Assembly: GCA_900708905.1 (NCBI GenBank)
Contig: CAADRB010000036.1
Coordinates: forward strand, 499,824-563,823
Length of the DNA: 64,000 nucleotides
DNA from: Hymenolepis diminuta
Taxonomy: Eukaryota > Platyhelminthes > Cestoda > Cyclophyllidea > Hymenolepididae
Reading direction: 5' to 3'
The position numbers were made by a program, and so were the translations under genes. Shown piece after piece: positions 30,123 to 43,226 of this stretch. The notes under the pieces were generated by a model. The model did not search any database, was not told the origin of the DNA, and was given only the letters and a program-made list of their open reading frames with translations. Each line of letters begins with the position of its first letter. Positions within the stretch are counted from its first letter, which is position 1.

Positions 30123-30659
30123 GGGTGATTTGATCGAGAAAATGATCAGTTAATGTCCGCATTACAAATAATCGAACGCGAAGATATGTGGCTTTAAATA
30201 TTACAACTATTGAATAGAGGGAAAGATAAATTATGAAGACTTCTTTCTTGAAAAGGAAATTTATCGCTTCTCATTTGCAACGCGGATATTTAAGGAATTC
30301 ACTTTTGTGGAGGGGACGATTCCAGTAATTCTCATGAACGGAGATCTGAATACTCTTGTGGACGCTTAATTCTCAATCTAGCTCCAAGGCAAAATTATAA
30401 AACTGGTCAAATTTAAAGAATAGGTGGCTGCACCACTCTCATTAGCTGTTATATGTTGAGATTTACGGCATAGATAGCAGCTAAGATTTGTTAACTTAAC
30501 AGAGCTCACTCAAGGTGATCACTTATGGTCGAATAAGAGTATATTGACCTAATTATAATGTCTAGTGAGCTCTGCCATTCTTGAAATGTCTTTGCAATTC
30601 TCACATAAGTGCTCATTGGGGTAAGAAGATACAAATGAATTAAAGTGACGTGATGAACC

Positions 30660-30900
30660 ATCAAATAAAATCAAGTGGTCAACAAGCTACAAGATTAACT
30701 CATTCATTCATAAATGCAGGAACTCAGGCATGAAAATTGAGCTTTGGAAAATTTGGATATTACCATGTGAATTATACTTCTTATGTAAAAGTTGACAATT
30801 TAGCGCCTTCTAATTAACTTGTCTACTCTTTCTCTTGGCTGTTTGTTCCATTTTTACTTCACTACCTTACTGTTTTAGATGCTATCCCATGATTAGAATT
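30660..30900 (+). repeat. Dispersed repeat family 2, copy b
   Basis: CAAGTGGTCAACAAGC, TTAACTCATTCATTCAT, AGGAACTCAGGCATGAAAATT and CTTTGGAAAATTTGG appear in the same order as at 26.5 and 42.3 kb. Confidence 0.6.
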
Positions 30901-31359
30901 TCTGCAAGTTTTTACCTTTCTTTTAATTTAACGCTCTCTAGAAGCTCTCTATATGAAATATAAATATAAAAATCGTTCTCCAAATTTCCATTCTGAATCG
31001 TGACCATCGTACCAATGTCGTAATAAATTTGGGTGGATTCTATCATTCCACATATTCAGTTAATAACTAAAAGGTCTAAATCAGCAGAAGACTTTATTCA
31101 AATTATTTGCCTATTATCCAAGTTTCATTCCCCTTTATGATACTTTAACCTCGGTTCAACTTGTGATTTGAAATTAAATCAGTTACTTAAATCGTATTCT
31201 TTATGTGTGTTCATCGATAAAAGCATTTAATTTCATACTTATATTTGTGCTTCAACGTGAATGTTTTGATACCAGAAGGACTCTCTATACTTATTAAATT
31301 GTTCGAATGCCTTCTCATGCTCAAATATCTTGACAGTTATTCCTATTGCATAAGTTATT

Positions 31360-34300
31360 GTCACGTAGCAACGCAAGTGAAATCTTAGTGAGCTTAAGGC
31401 AATACAGGTGTAAGCATATTTTCGGGAAAGTAACTTTAAAATGTTGGGGGCGAAAAGGTTTAACTTTGGAACTTAGATTAACTTGTTAATTATTTGACTC
31501 GATAGTAGAGGAATTAAGCAGGAGGATCCATAACTATGTAAAATGGCACAAAATAGCATTAGCACGTGGAAATTCGAAATTATAATGTAAAGGAATTATG
31601 AAAACCTGTAAGTGTTTCAACTGATTTATCTAGAATGTCATAGAAATTAACAGATTGAAAATGATAGATTACTACCAGTTACGAAAACGAATGCATAACT
31701 GATCATTTTTTAAACACTACAGGGTAGGATTTATATGCATACTCCTGGAGAAAAGCGATAGAACAATTTCAACTTTTAATCTTTTTCCAATGCTCCATAT
31801 CCAAAAATTATCATCAATATATTAAATAATCATCAGACCATTTCAGTCTCCGTTCCTTGTTTGAATATATTATATTTCTATCATAAATCACAGGAATACC
31901 AAAAAAATTACGATTTTCGTTGTGGAAAAGGGAAATTTACTAACGGAAAATTGAATAAATGATAAACGGGAGGAGGTAGAAAAATGTTGATAGCCAAGTC
32001 AAGTTGTTAAAATTCTTGCTTCAATCGATTTTTGAATCTGGGATGTACAACATTTACCTAACGTGTAAATCGCATTCAAAAATTCAAATTTCACAATTCG
32101 TCATCTGTACTACTGAGCGAATTCTTTTCCACAACATCCAATGTTCATAGACCAGTCGGTTAATTAAAATGGTCAACAATTTTACATGATCGTAATATAG
32201 TAGAGCTAAGAGAGCAAAAAATTTTAAATTAGCTTTACTGTTTAATGTCTTCTTTATAATTTATCTTCGTCTATGGTGTGTAAAGGTGTCTATTTAGTAG
32301 AAACATAAACGCAGAGGTCATGGAGATGTATCTTTTTATTTACCATTTTTGTTCATAATTGTGACTTTAAGACAGATACTGGAATAATTTACGCCGAACC
32401 TCCATTACTTCACAAATTCAGCTTATCGTTAAGCCATTTTGATCCCTAGGTCGATAGTGGCGAGTATCAAAACTTTGTGAGTTTGATATTCTTACGCAAA
32501 CATTTAATAAACTATTTCTGTTTCTGACACATTTTCCCCGTTTTAACTTCAGTTGAAAATTTCCTAAAGTTGATTAATTCAAACAAGTTTCGAGGATTTT
32601 ACCCTGTCCTCAAATTCATGCACTCGCTAATTTCTTTCTTTGTAATTTCTTTTATATTTTCGCAGGAGAAACGCTTTTTCTCTAATAAGCAGCAACGTAT
32701 TTAAGTTCCACTCGTTTGCATTATTTCTTTTGCTCAAATTTCTTATCAGTTATTCTTATCACAACATTTTTAGTATCACTGCAAAGCAATGTACTCTTAG
32801 TAGGCTTGAGGTATTGCGAACTCAAGCTTTATTGATTAGAAAATGTTATTAAAATATTTTAAGAAGGAAGACTATTCGACAGTCATTTGAGATAAGTATT
32901 TAGGGTAATTCGCTATTTGCCAACTGAAATAGTACAGAAATAGATCAGAAAACTTTAAAAAAATACCGAAAATGATATAAAAACGCGGACAATATAGAAT
33001 GTGATGATCATAAATTAATAAATCGTCTTAATGCTAATTAGCACAATTCACAGTTTATTTCTCCAGACATGCGAAATTACGAAGAAAGTCCATGAGGAAT
33101 TAATATTACATCATCGTTTAAACATTGATAGCTTAGCATTTCATCCATTTTAATCCGTTTTAAAAAGTCCATGTATTTTTTGCACGCATCGATGGGTATT
33201 GGCCAGTTTTCATATCTGCTAAGCCGAAATTAACAACATCAATGCTCAGTGAAGTATATGGCTAAACGCATTTTTATCAAGGTTAACAGGAGAGATGATA
33301 GAATGTGGGTTCCAGAATGCTTTTACTCTTTCCATTCCAATTATCAATAATACTCTCCTTTTAATTGTACTACAAATATAAATACAAAACGTCCGAAGAT
33401 CTGAACTCCTCATTTAGAGATTGATACTATGATAATTTGAGATGAGTATATTTCACCTCATACATAAGACTAGAAAGTCATGACCTCTGGGTCAACAGAC
33501 GCCTATATTTTCAAAATGTACATTTTTTGGTATGGTGAACAAATACCCATTATCCTGTGTTTATTTTATTGAAATGGAATGATTAAAAAAATTCTTTCAT
33601 TATGAGATTCAATATTAAGTTTCGATCCATTTGAATTTATTTTGCAGTATTTCATTTATTTAGATGATATTCTTTCCGTTATTAGCGGCAAGCCATTTAT
33701 TCTCAAACTGCTTACATCCTTACTAATGCTCAAAGATCCTTATCGCAAAATTCATGGTGTCATAGGAGCGCAAATGTACTCTTAGAGAGTTTGAGATACG
33801 AAAAAGCCTTCTATGAGGAAAAGCGTCGTGGGGAAATTCTAGCTATTGGGGGCAACCGTTTTATAATTTAACAGCATAAAATAGAAAATCGAGGGTATTT
33901 TAAACATACCACTGAGTTAACCGGAGTTTCTTAAGATGTATGCAAATGTCGATTAACGGCTGTTTATTTTAATAAATTTGAATGATTCAATTAGTTCTTC
34001 AAAGCTTAATCTTTTAAAAGTTTCATTAATTTAATTATGACTGTGCACCAGTTCACATTGTTTAAATACTAGAAGTGGATTCCTATAATTCCTTATGTTC
34101 AGTCACCCTACCAGTTATTCATATCTGAAAATTTATTGTGTCATTGCAAAGCAAATATGCTCTCCCTGAACTTGAGACAATGAAAATGCAAGTCATTTTA
34201 TTGACGAAAATTGCCTTAGTATTATTTTTCCACAGAAAGACTACTTTACTGAGCATCCGATTTTTTATTTTATAACATTTCGACGCATTTAACTTAATAG

Positions 34301-37300
34301 CATAGGAACTAAGGAAAACACCGACACATCGTACAAGCGCGTGGATAACGCTGAAGTAATGGATCAGAACATTAATAAATAAATAGTTTAATTGGTACTA
34401 AAGTTGCTTTAGGAATTTCAACAAAAAAAGCGTAAAGATTGGTATGTTGAAACTGGAAAATCAATATTTATTGGTCAAAAAATCTCAGAGCAAAACCCTG
34501 TGACTTACTAACCTGGCTCTTGACATTAAAATAGCATTCTTCTGCTCGCTTAACTCAAACCGAATCATTACCATTTTTTGACCCTTCTTCATTCTGCATA
34601 AAGCCCACTGCTATAGGTGTTAATTGTTCAATTAATCAAACATAATAACTGGGACTGACTTATTCAAGGATGATTCTCTACTGTATGTTTGGATATATAA
34701 TATCATGTCCACTGATATCTGTGTTGTTAGCCTTCTGGATGTAGTGAAGATTATGGCAATTTGAAAATTTAAACACCTTCTACAACGGCATGACAAACAC
34801 TTAATGAAATTCGATCGATACATTATATTACAATACCTATGATCTTCCTCGCAAATTTTTACTATTGTTGTCTAAATTACTATTAATATTTTCAATGAAT
34901 GCCTAATATCTCCGAATTTTACTATAGAGTCTTGCGTTTCCACCATTTTAATCACTTAGAATGTTGAATACAAAAGCGTTGCATGTATATCAAGTCAAAT
35001 GTTATGAGATCAGTGCTCATCGTTGCACTTTCAGTGATGTGTGATGACAAATCGCACTGACTAACTCCAATAAACCTGCAGGCTGTTAGAATGCGCGTTC
35101 CTAATTAGAGTGACTTCAAAATACCCTCTTACTAATACTTCAAGCTTTATTATTATTTAAAAGTATTTGTAGACTCAAAGGGTTCACAGGCTTAGAGTTC
35201 GTGTTTTGGGTTGGTACTATAATCACCTCTTATTCTCGAAAATAGCTAAAAGATCTTGGGTTAAAATACACCTTTATCCAGACGATGAGCACTTTATATT
35301 CTTGTGAAAATATCCCCATTGTCTATCTTTTTTCTCCACTCTCATATTTTCAACCCGATCATAAAGTTAAATTTGTTAAATTGTAATGATCCATTAAAGT
35401 TCCTGAAGGTTTACGCATAGTGGATAAATTTTAAAAATTTATCCACTATAGGCTTCAATCACGCAATAACTTAATAATTACATATTAGAAACATTTTCCT
35501 ACACTTAACAGCAAAGTGTTTCTTCTCAATTATTATTGTAGCTAAATTTAGAGCACCGTAGTAACGCAAATGCACTTTTACACAGTTTGAGATTAACCAA
35601 CTGCAACTTTATATTGACAAAACTGCCACTATACTATTTTCTGAGATATTAAAGCCTACTTTAGCCATCTTCCAATCATTCGTTAAATAAAAAACAAATA
35701 AATTTTGTGGTTTAATTTTCGGAGACGATGGAAGGGAAATCGAAAGAGTTTCATTTCGCATACTTGTTTACTTTTCTGCGCTTTCTTCACCAGTTACAGC
35801 AAATTATCTATTTTAGCGCTTACAATCGGACAATTTTTTGGAAAAGATTTGGAGTATCGATTTTTTTCCAAGTATTTTATCACCTAAATATTAAACTTGA
35901 CTCAGCTTGGTTTATGACTCATCCTTTAATTTTTAAGTTACTCATCGATTTTCTAATGTTCTAACTTCTGCATTTTGAGCTTTACTATGCTATTTAACAC
36001 CTTTTCTTTTCGCTCTTCGCATAAATGATCTGATATTGGCTCCGTTCCCTTCTTATCTATCAGAAGTCAAGTTTCTAAAGTTTGGAAGGGAAACAGAATA
36101 GTGAGTTACCTGTGTTCTACATCGACCGTTATTTCATTTATCAGGTTGATTGTTTTTACGATTCTTGTATAGTTTTTATTCTAGCTTCATAAAAGACCAC
36201 ACAGTTTCGCTTTATGAAATTGCGGAACTTTGGCCTTTTATACTGTTCTTGATGGATTATATAGTAATTTTGAATCATGTACAGTTTATAATGCAATCAA
36301 AGGAGTCTAGTAGGATCTCACCACGCTTACAAGAACAATATGGATAATGCGACCCAGGTCCTTAATCGTGCACTCGTATATTCTGAAAAGTGTGAATTTG
36401 CAACATCTTGCGCATCTACCAATTACAGGCGCGTGTGCTGATTCCTTCAACTAACCAGAGTTGGATATCCACAACAGGTAACAAGCGTTTAATACGTCAT
36501 TACAATACTAATGACCTATCACATTATGGTACATCATATCCCAATAAAGGCAATCTTCACCACATCTACTGTCCTCCTTCTTCCTAGGTTTAGCCTAGCT
36601 CAGTTCTTGGAAGCATTCTACATAAGAAGAATCTGCTAGAGGCTAACTGAACATAGTCAAAGACTTGTTTGTGTTGTATCCACCAAAATCTATAGTAAAC
36701 TTTCAGACGATGTTTTCATAACACCCTCTTTTGGAAAAAAAATTTATGAAATGGAATATCCATAGCAGTATGGACTCTTATAAAGCTCTAATCCAAGGTT
36801 GTAAAAAGGCTATCTTATAAAGTATTTCTTCCGCTCAAAGATTTTGTCAATTATCTTATCACAATACTAATATATTCTTTTGTGAGTTTGAGTTTCATGC
36901 ATATTGGGGTGATAAGGGTGGAACTTGAGTTATTTTCCTGCCATTCCCGATTCATATCAAGTAAACAGTAAGGGTAGGGATATCAGGGAAACTAATTTGA
37001 TATTTCATTCAAATACCTTAATTCATAAGAATTACCGATTCCTTTTCTACACGCATTTTGAGGTGCATTTTCTTTCAATTTAGTTTTCGTATTTTGACTA
37101 TCATCAAAAATATGCTTAAATAGCCTAATTTCGTGAAATTAAAGGAATCCGTCTATTTGTATTTTTCTTTCTCAAAACGATTAAATATAGCAGAGTTATG
37201 AACTGCAATGTAGACCGAATCATTCTGAATGCACCTTATTATCTCAATTTCATACAAAATCGTTAGTTTATTTATGAAGCTAGTATGCATAATACCGTTT

Positions 37301-38145
37301 GAACTGCGGTGGCGCAACGTTAAACTCGTCATATTAGGAAGTGGATATGGAAGTTGCATCTATTTTGTCCTTACCTTATTTCCGTTTTTTACTCAGCTCA
37401 AATTGAAGAACATGTGCTGACATTTTACCTCACGTTTGTTTTTAAGTATATCCATTTACAACTTTCAAAAGTCCCTCGGAGGCCGCCTAGTTTCGAAGTA
37501 TCATGATTATGAATGACATTCTGATATATGGCTATATAATCACCCCTGTCTTTTCAAGATTTTAGCTCCTTAAGACTTTCACATATATCTTCATTAAACA
37601 GTAGGTTTATTCTAACAAATGTAATGCTATACATATCTCCCCAGTATGGCCTGTGTGTTCATTAATGCTAGAAATCTAAATCCAAATTTTACCAAACTTT
37701 TAACGCTTATTTTATGGATTTCCTCAGTTATTTTATCTTACATTTATGTAGAAATGCATCTTCTATTACCACATGTAAACCTATCATTAATCATTCAATC
37801 AGGCAAGTCCGCAGAACCATCATCATACAATCTATTTACAACTGTGGTGATGTGCATTCCGGATTAATTCCAACCTTTCACCATTTTCTTTATTGCTTAT
37901 AACTCGTTAATTCGAAGTCATCTGAATCAACGAGTTTAGTTCATAAGTACTATCACTTTTCATGAGCTTACACATCCTAATACCGAACCATCTGTTCTTC
38001 TTTTGTACTTGGTAAAGGGGTATTAAACATCCCTATTTCAAGGTGCACTCTTCCTCCGCATGCTCTAAGATTTTATCAACAAATTTATGTATATCTTAGC
38101 GTAGTAACGCAGTTGTACCTTTAGCTAAGCGAGATTGTACGATTG
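31360..38145 (+). repeat. Recurring degenerate repeat, at least six copies
   Basis: A core word set (GTAGYAACGCAARTG, ACTTTTAG, AGTTTGAGAT, often followed by CTTTATTGAC or similar) recurs near 31365, 32780, 33765, 34150, 35560 and 38100. Spacing is irregular (0.4-1.4 kb). All copies face the same way, suggesting old tandem amplification followed by decay and insertion. No open frame spans a copy. Confidence 0.6.
35417..35449. repeat. Perfect 16-bp palindrome with 1-base centre
   Basis: ATAGTGGATAAATTTT is followed by one A and then its exact reverse complement AAAATTTATCCACTAT. It could form a hairpin or cruciform. No flanking gene uses it. Confidence 0.97.
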
Positions 38146-38689
38146 TGCATGTCCTGCCCCGATTTGGAGTGTATGTTGATGTGTGCCCGTAAGGTCACGC
38201 AACAAACCGCAAGCACACGAGCCAGCTAGGGATGACCTCCCGAGGTCAACCTCTGGGGACAGAGAGGGCTGCACGTTAATGCCTGTTTCGTTCTCTCGCT
38301 CCCATGATGAGTCAGCAATCTGGCCAAAAGTGCTAGTTTTCAAGACATCCTAATTTCATCACAAAAATCGTACAATTTTGGAGTTAAATTAATATTTCAA
38401 GATGACAATTTTCCTACCAGTAAAAAATTGTCATGCGACCACGCTTCTTCTTTTGACCAAATATCACCGCTATTGAGAAGTCAAACTTGTCGTCTAAATT
38501 TCACCATATTTTTACAAGTTTGAAGTTAAATTAATATCTTTGAAATATCATTGAATTCGAAATTATTGCGAACTGTTTACAAACATTTTATAAGGGAAAA
38601 TCTCACCAGCCTATATCAACTAAGGGTTCTATAATATCATCCGAATTTCTAAAATTGATCAATTTAGGTCTGCGGTTTCTTCTGCAATC

Positions 38690-38830
38690 AAACAAATTTG
38701 AACTGATTGGAATTAAGAAAATACATACGATTGCGAACCCTTGCTCTTGAAAACTAACTTCTTATTTGCTCTGAAAGCTAAGCTCCAAACGGACGCTCTC
38801 TAAAATCTCAGGGAATGAGGTTTTAAGCTC
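38690..38830 (-). repeat. Dispersed repeat family 4, minus-strand copy
   Basis: The reverse complement shows GGAGCTTAGCTTTCAGAG, AGTTTTCAAGAGCAAGGG and TTGCAGAAGAAACCG in the same order as 19375-19510 on the plus strand. Confidence 0.6.
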
Positions 38831-38867
38831 GAAGGGATCCTAATCGTCGTATTTAAAGCCTGAAATT

Positions 38868-39160
38868 CTACCATTCAATTTTCTTTTTTACTCGATTAAT
38901 GCAATATTGAATGCTATTCATCTCTCCTTGTTCATATGATATCTTCGATACAACATTTTGCTCAAATTGACTAATAAATGTCAATGACTTTGACTGCTCT
39001 TTGAATTTTACTAGCGAAACCTTCAAATCATAAATATTTATAGCATTACTCAGACTTTCCATGAACTAAATCCGATCAGAAGTACGTCCCTTCAGCAAAT
39101 CTGAGGTTCTCTTGCTCTCGTTTGTCCTGACAAGGAGACCATTTTCAATAATTTCAATTT
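38868..39160 (-). pseudogene. Coding-like minus-strand frame with an internal stop
   Basis: Reading on the minus strand from about 39160, a frame gives KIEIIENGLLVRTNESK and RTSDLLKGRTSDRI, meets a TAG at about 39066, and continues in the same frame as FMESLSNAINIYDLKVSLVK through a helical, coiled-coil-like stretch to a stop at 38868. The TAG could instead be the end of a GATTTAG splice acceptor, which would make 39062-38868 an exon. I do not recognise the family. It sits next to a copy of dispersed repeat 4 and may belong to a decayed mobile element. Confidence 0.3.
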
Positions 39161-39339
39161 TTGAATCATAATGGAAAGCAACTTATTATTTTGTTGTGAA
39201 AGAATAAATTTTATTAAAAATTTAAAAACATGGATGTGGTGACCTCTCATTATAAATAATTATTTAAATTAAGTTATTAGTAATTTTAATTATTTTGGTG
39301 AGAAGAATTCTCATTCTGATTGCTGTTAATTTAATTGAA

Positions 39340-41310
39340 ATTTTGCTTACTTATAGTTAAATGACCACTGGTGAACGAATCAATTAACCTGATAAATTTA
39401 TTAATTTCATGTCGTATCTATTAATGTAAGATTACAAAAAAGCTTGATATTCGATATGAATATTATTTCAATAAATAGGCTGAAATAACTCAGAATATAA
39501 AGCTAGCTTATTTTAAAACTCAAACGTTGTGTTAATTTGTAGGTGACTAGAAAAGTGGGGGGGGATTATTCCATCAGGGTTTTTGCCTGATTATTCAGCT
39601 ACATTTTGTGCTAAACATAATCGTTGAGTCGCTTCTCGCTATGCTACTTCCATCAAAATTAATCAGTTTTATTACAACAAACAATCACTCTATACAGAAG
39701 TTTAATAACATTTAATTGAGATCATGACTTCTAACCCGGTCAACTTGAAAGAAAACTTTTGCCCTGTTTTGGATGATAATACGAAATCTGAAGTCTATTA
39801 AGTGGATGATGGTTAACATGGCATGTGAACCATCTTCAATTCCGAATAGAAATTGTCATTATTATTATTTTCGGTAAAGGAAAATAATATGAAAATATTT
39901 CATTGTTAGAAAACACCTAAACGCAGAAAATAATAAATCAGTCCAAGGTGGCTTAAGGGGAGGGGATTAAAGAGATATGGAATTTATGGCTAATTCATCA
40001 AATGAGCCTTACAAAATCTGATGAAGTTATGCACCTTTTACCCCTCTGGAATGGTTCTCATGTTTAAATACTAAAATTAGGGGATCTGTCCACTGTTTCC
40101 TGAATAAATTCACGTCCGAGAAGTCTAAAGCTTATTGAACCATTTTTAACTTTGCTATGATGGACATCATATTACTTAGATAACATTTAAAAACACTAGT
40201 GAACAAATTAATTAAACCGTTAAATTTGTTCATTTCCTGCTTTACGTTTTTAACCATTATAAACATTTCTAAATTTCATGTACATATATTAAGTAAATAA
40301 AACGAAGCAACGCAGAATATGAAGCTAATTTTTTTAGATTAGGAAATAAAATGCTACTTTTCGGAATTTTCTTTGTGAGTGGCCAACGACCAAAATATTC
40401 AAATGGGATTTTGCCTGATTCTTTAGCGATAATTTATTGCCAGGTAGGATCTCGAACGCGTAAGCCTTTAACCGCTGCTTAGTGTATTTCTTCGAGTAAA
40501 CGTTCTTAATTCGCAGAGATTTATTTGTGTTATACTTGAACAAGCGATCGTTATAAAAGAGAATTTTTTTAACTATTAAACTGAGCTGATGATCTTTTAG
40601 ATCCAAAATCGTTTGAAGTGTAGGAGAACTAAGTAAGAGCTACTGCTAACAAAAGGTAACCTGTTTCTAGAAGTCAAGGCGATAGAGTCGAAGGAGAAAC
40701 AGAATTTATTGAACGTAAACAATTAAAAATCGAGACTGTTAGAGAGAATAAGAGAGATTGGAAGAAGAACGAGGGAGAGAGGGCAAGAGTGACGAGTATC
40801 AATCACTATCCAATATTCTGTAGCTGTCACGATTGAGAGAGATTCAAGAAAACGCCAAAACTTAAAAATGATTTAAATTAATGTAATTCAAAAAATCTCA
40901 AGAAACTTTGAGGAATCCTTCAGAAGAAAATTCTAACTTACTTGTGAAGGACCATGGAAAAACCGAAAATTATTTCAATAACTATCGCGTGTAAACCAAC
41001 TATAAATTCAAATAAAAGTTGAGCATTACTATTATTACCCATGGCAAGGCGAATATATACCATTTTCCATCATAGAAAGGTATCTGAACACAGAAACAGT
41101 AAAGCAGTCCCATATAAGCTAAGGTAGGGGGATTGGGTAAGTGTAGAAATTATGGTCAGGGCAGCAAGCGTCATTAAATATTTGACCTTTGGAATCGGAT
41201 TGTTCGTTTTATTTTTTGGGTATAGTACACTACGTCAAGTTCTAATGTTCCTATGTTCAAATTTCAGGATTCGTCTCAAATCTCCAGAATGAATTCATGT
41301 TCAGGCATCC
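39340..41310. repeat. Old tandem duplication of a ~0.9-1.2 kb unit
   Basis: Unit A starts near 39360 and unit B near 40195. Matched pairs in order: ACTGGTGAACGAATCAATTAA (39365) with ACTAGTGAACAAATTAATTAA (40195); TTTTGCCTGATTATTCAGC (39580) with TTTTGCCTGATTCTTTAGC (40405); CAGTCCAAGGTGGCTTAAGG (39940) with CAGTCCCATATAAGCTAAGG (41107); GAATAAATTCACGTCC (40103) with GAATGAATTCATGTTC (41288). The offset grows from about 830 to 1185 bp, so unit B carries roughly 350 extra bases, which include the GA-rich tract at 40735-40800. Confidence 0.75.
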
Positions 41311-41580
41311 AGGGCTTATTAAATCGAACGGCTGACTAATCACTTTGGATACATTTTTTTCTTAAAATAGGTAAAGATACTAACAGAGTGATAAGAGCTA
41401 ACGTAATATCAACACGGCTTACTCGCGGTCTTTCACGGTAAACTCTAAGGAAAGGTAATAAATCCGCAACCCCGATTTGACCCACGTTAAGCTTGAATTT
41501 TCACTGAATCGGAAGCAGTTTAAGATCATGTCCAAATTGGAGGTCATATTATTCATTGAGTACTTTTAATTAGTTGGCAG

Positions 41581-41814
41581 ATGATTGCGAAAGTAGCCGT
41601 AGTATTTGCGAATCTCATTCTTTCTCTCATGCTTCAGTGTGTCCAGAAAGCAGAACGTCATTTTTGCATTCAAGGTCAACAAATTGACGATGATGATTCA
41701 CCCAACGCACACCGGTCCAAGTGGAACGATGTGGAGTTGATTCTCTTTGTTGATAAATCTACCTTTTGCAGAGAGCTTTTACAACACTGTTTGCAGTCAT
41801 TTAATGCAAAATAA
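41581..41814 (+). CDS. Possible small secreted protein (weak)
   Basis: A 77-codon frame opens with MIAKVAVVFANLILSLMLQC, which looks like a signal peptide, followed by a charged region with an Asp run (QQIDDDDSPN) and five Cys in total. No family is recognised and no splice partner was identified. An overlapping open frame on the other strand and an AT-rich setting mean it may be spurious. Confidence 0.2.
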   Translation: MIAKVAVVFANLILSLMLQCVQKAERHFCIQGQQIDDDDSPNAHRSKWNDVELILFVDKSTFCRELLQHCLQSFNAK

Positions 41815-42299
41815 ACCATTTTCCCCCAATCAAAATATTCGTTGAAATTAAATCTTTCCTTCATCAAAAATTAGAGAAAATAGATTTATTTTATAGCCAG
41901 ACATAATAAATTGATTAATGAAACTTTTATTACAAAAAATTGACAAGTAACGCTGATTAGCACTGATATTTTGGATTGAATAATCTTGTTGAATCTATTT
42001 GTTTTGAGATTAGTAAGTGATGAAATTTAAGGAAGCAGACAAGAACTACTCTATGAAAATATAATTGGTATAAGAATATGAACGTTTTAGAATAGGCGTA
42101 TCTTACCTTGATTCCATGCCAAACTTACTTACCTTGGATAGAATAATGTATACTGGAGTCGCTCTTACGGGAGTCCCACATTTTACTTACTCTTGTTGAA
42201 TAGACTGAACTAAAACGGTTAGCACTCTACATCACTAACTGTGTGCCATAGAACACCCTTGAAACTGAAAAAAAGAATTGAAGTGTTAAGACCGACCAT

Positions 42300-42560
42300 C
42301 ATAATTAATCAATCGGTCAATAAGCACTGGACACAGTGGACAGGAACTTGCTCTGTAATCTAGAGAATGATTTGTGAAGTTTAAATTTTGGGAATTGAAG
42401 TAGTGAAGTACTCATTACGTTCACATTATACAATCGCAGTTCAAAATCAAATGAAAAAAAGACTTTTTTGAATGCCTGATCATATTTTGATTCCATCCCT
42501 TTATTTTCTACTGCTCCTTGATTTCGACTGCTTAACCATAAAGAAAAATCGAAGTCTTTT
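42300..42560 (+). repeat. Dispersed repeat family 2, copy c
   Basis: AATCGGTCAATAAGCAC, GTGAAGTTTAAATTTTGGG, then TTTGATTCCATCCC and CTACTGCTCCTTGA align in order with 26.5-26.7 and 30.7-30.9 kb. Confidence 0.6.
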
Positions 42561-43221
42561 AAACATTTTAGGATATTTTGCTTCTAGCTAGTGAATAAAA
42601 TGGGCTAGAATAGACTTACAAACTTGGCTGTTGGTATATTCTGCAACTATTTAGTAAGATGAGGTGGACTCGAAATAAGTAGAGGTGGATACATCGTCCG
42701 TCTGTGCTAATGTGCGTCCATTTAGAAAATGGAAGTTGAATGCCATCAGTTCAATAAGACGGCGAACTGTTATGTGGTGATCCTAAGGGTATCGAGGTTG
42801 CAGAAATGAGCAAAATATTACTGATGGATGAGTAGGTGGTACGAAAATCATTCTGGAGCCACCAAAATATCGGTGCGGACAACGTAGAAAATAGAAAATT
42901 GGAATTAATTAAGTCAATTCTTATCGTTAATATCCTTCTAATCTCTTGGCAATCATCCGAATTTCTTCCATGTCCATATTTTCACTCATTTAAATGTAAA
43001 TACGGTTATCTGATTTTGAGGTGTTTGATTTTATAACTTGCATGGACTGGAGATTGACAAAACTTATCCAGAGATCTTCTATCAATCTCTCTTCACTGAT
43101 TTATTTAGTCCTGATGTAATTTTGAGCTCTCCAACTTTGCCCTTCTATCAATAGTAAGATCTTGAATTCATTCACCTTATTCACCCCGTTCAATTAATAG
43201 CGTTATTTTTGAATAATGCTT

Positions 43222-43226
43222 GAGGG
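43222..43226. repeat. Probable target-site duplication, left copy
   Basis: GAGGG directly before the 5' LTR; GAGGA directly follows the 3' LTR (46017-46021). Four of five bases match. Confidence 0.5.

Larger units (their letters stand above)
29403..38860. other. Large gene-free block of decayed repeats
   Basis: About 9.4 kb without a believable gene. It contains a recurring segment with core AGTAACGCAAATG-ACTTTTA-AG-TTGAGA (see the 31.3-38.2 kb entry), a family 2 copy (30660-30900), a TAATAA inverted repeat (30064-30122), a perfect palindrome (35417-35449) and a GC-richer patch (38130-38340). Most of the sequence is AT-rich without open frames over 70 codons. Confidence 0.6.
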
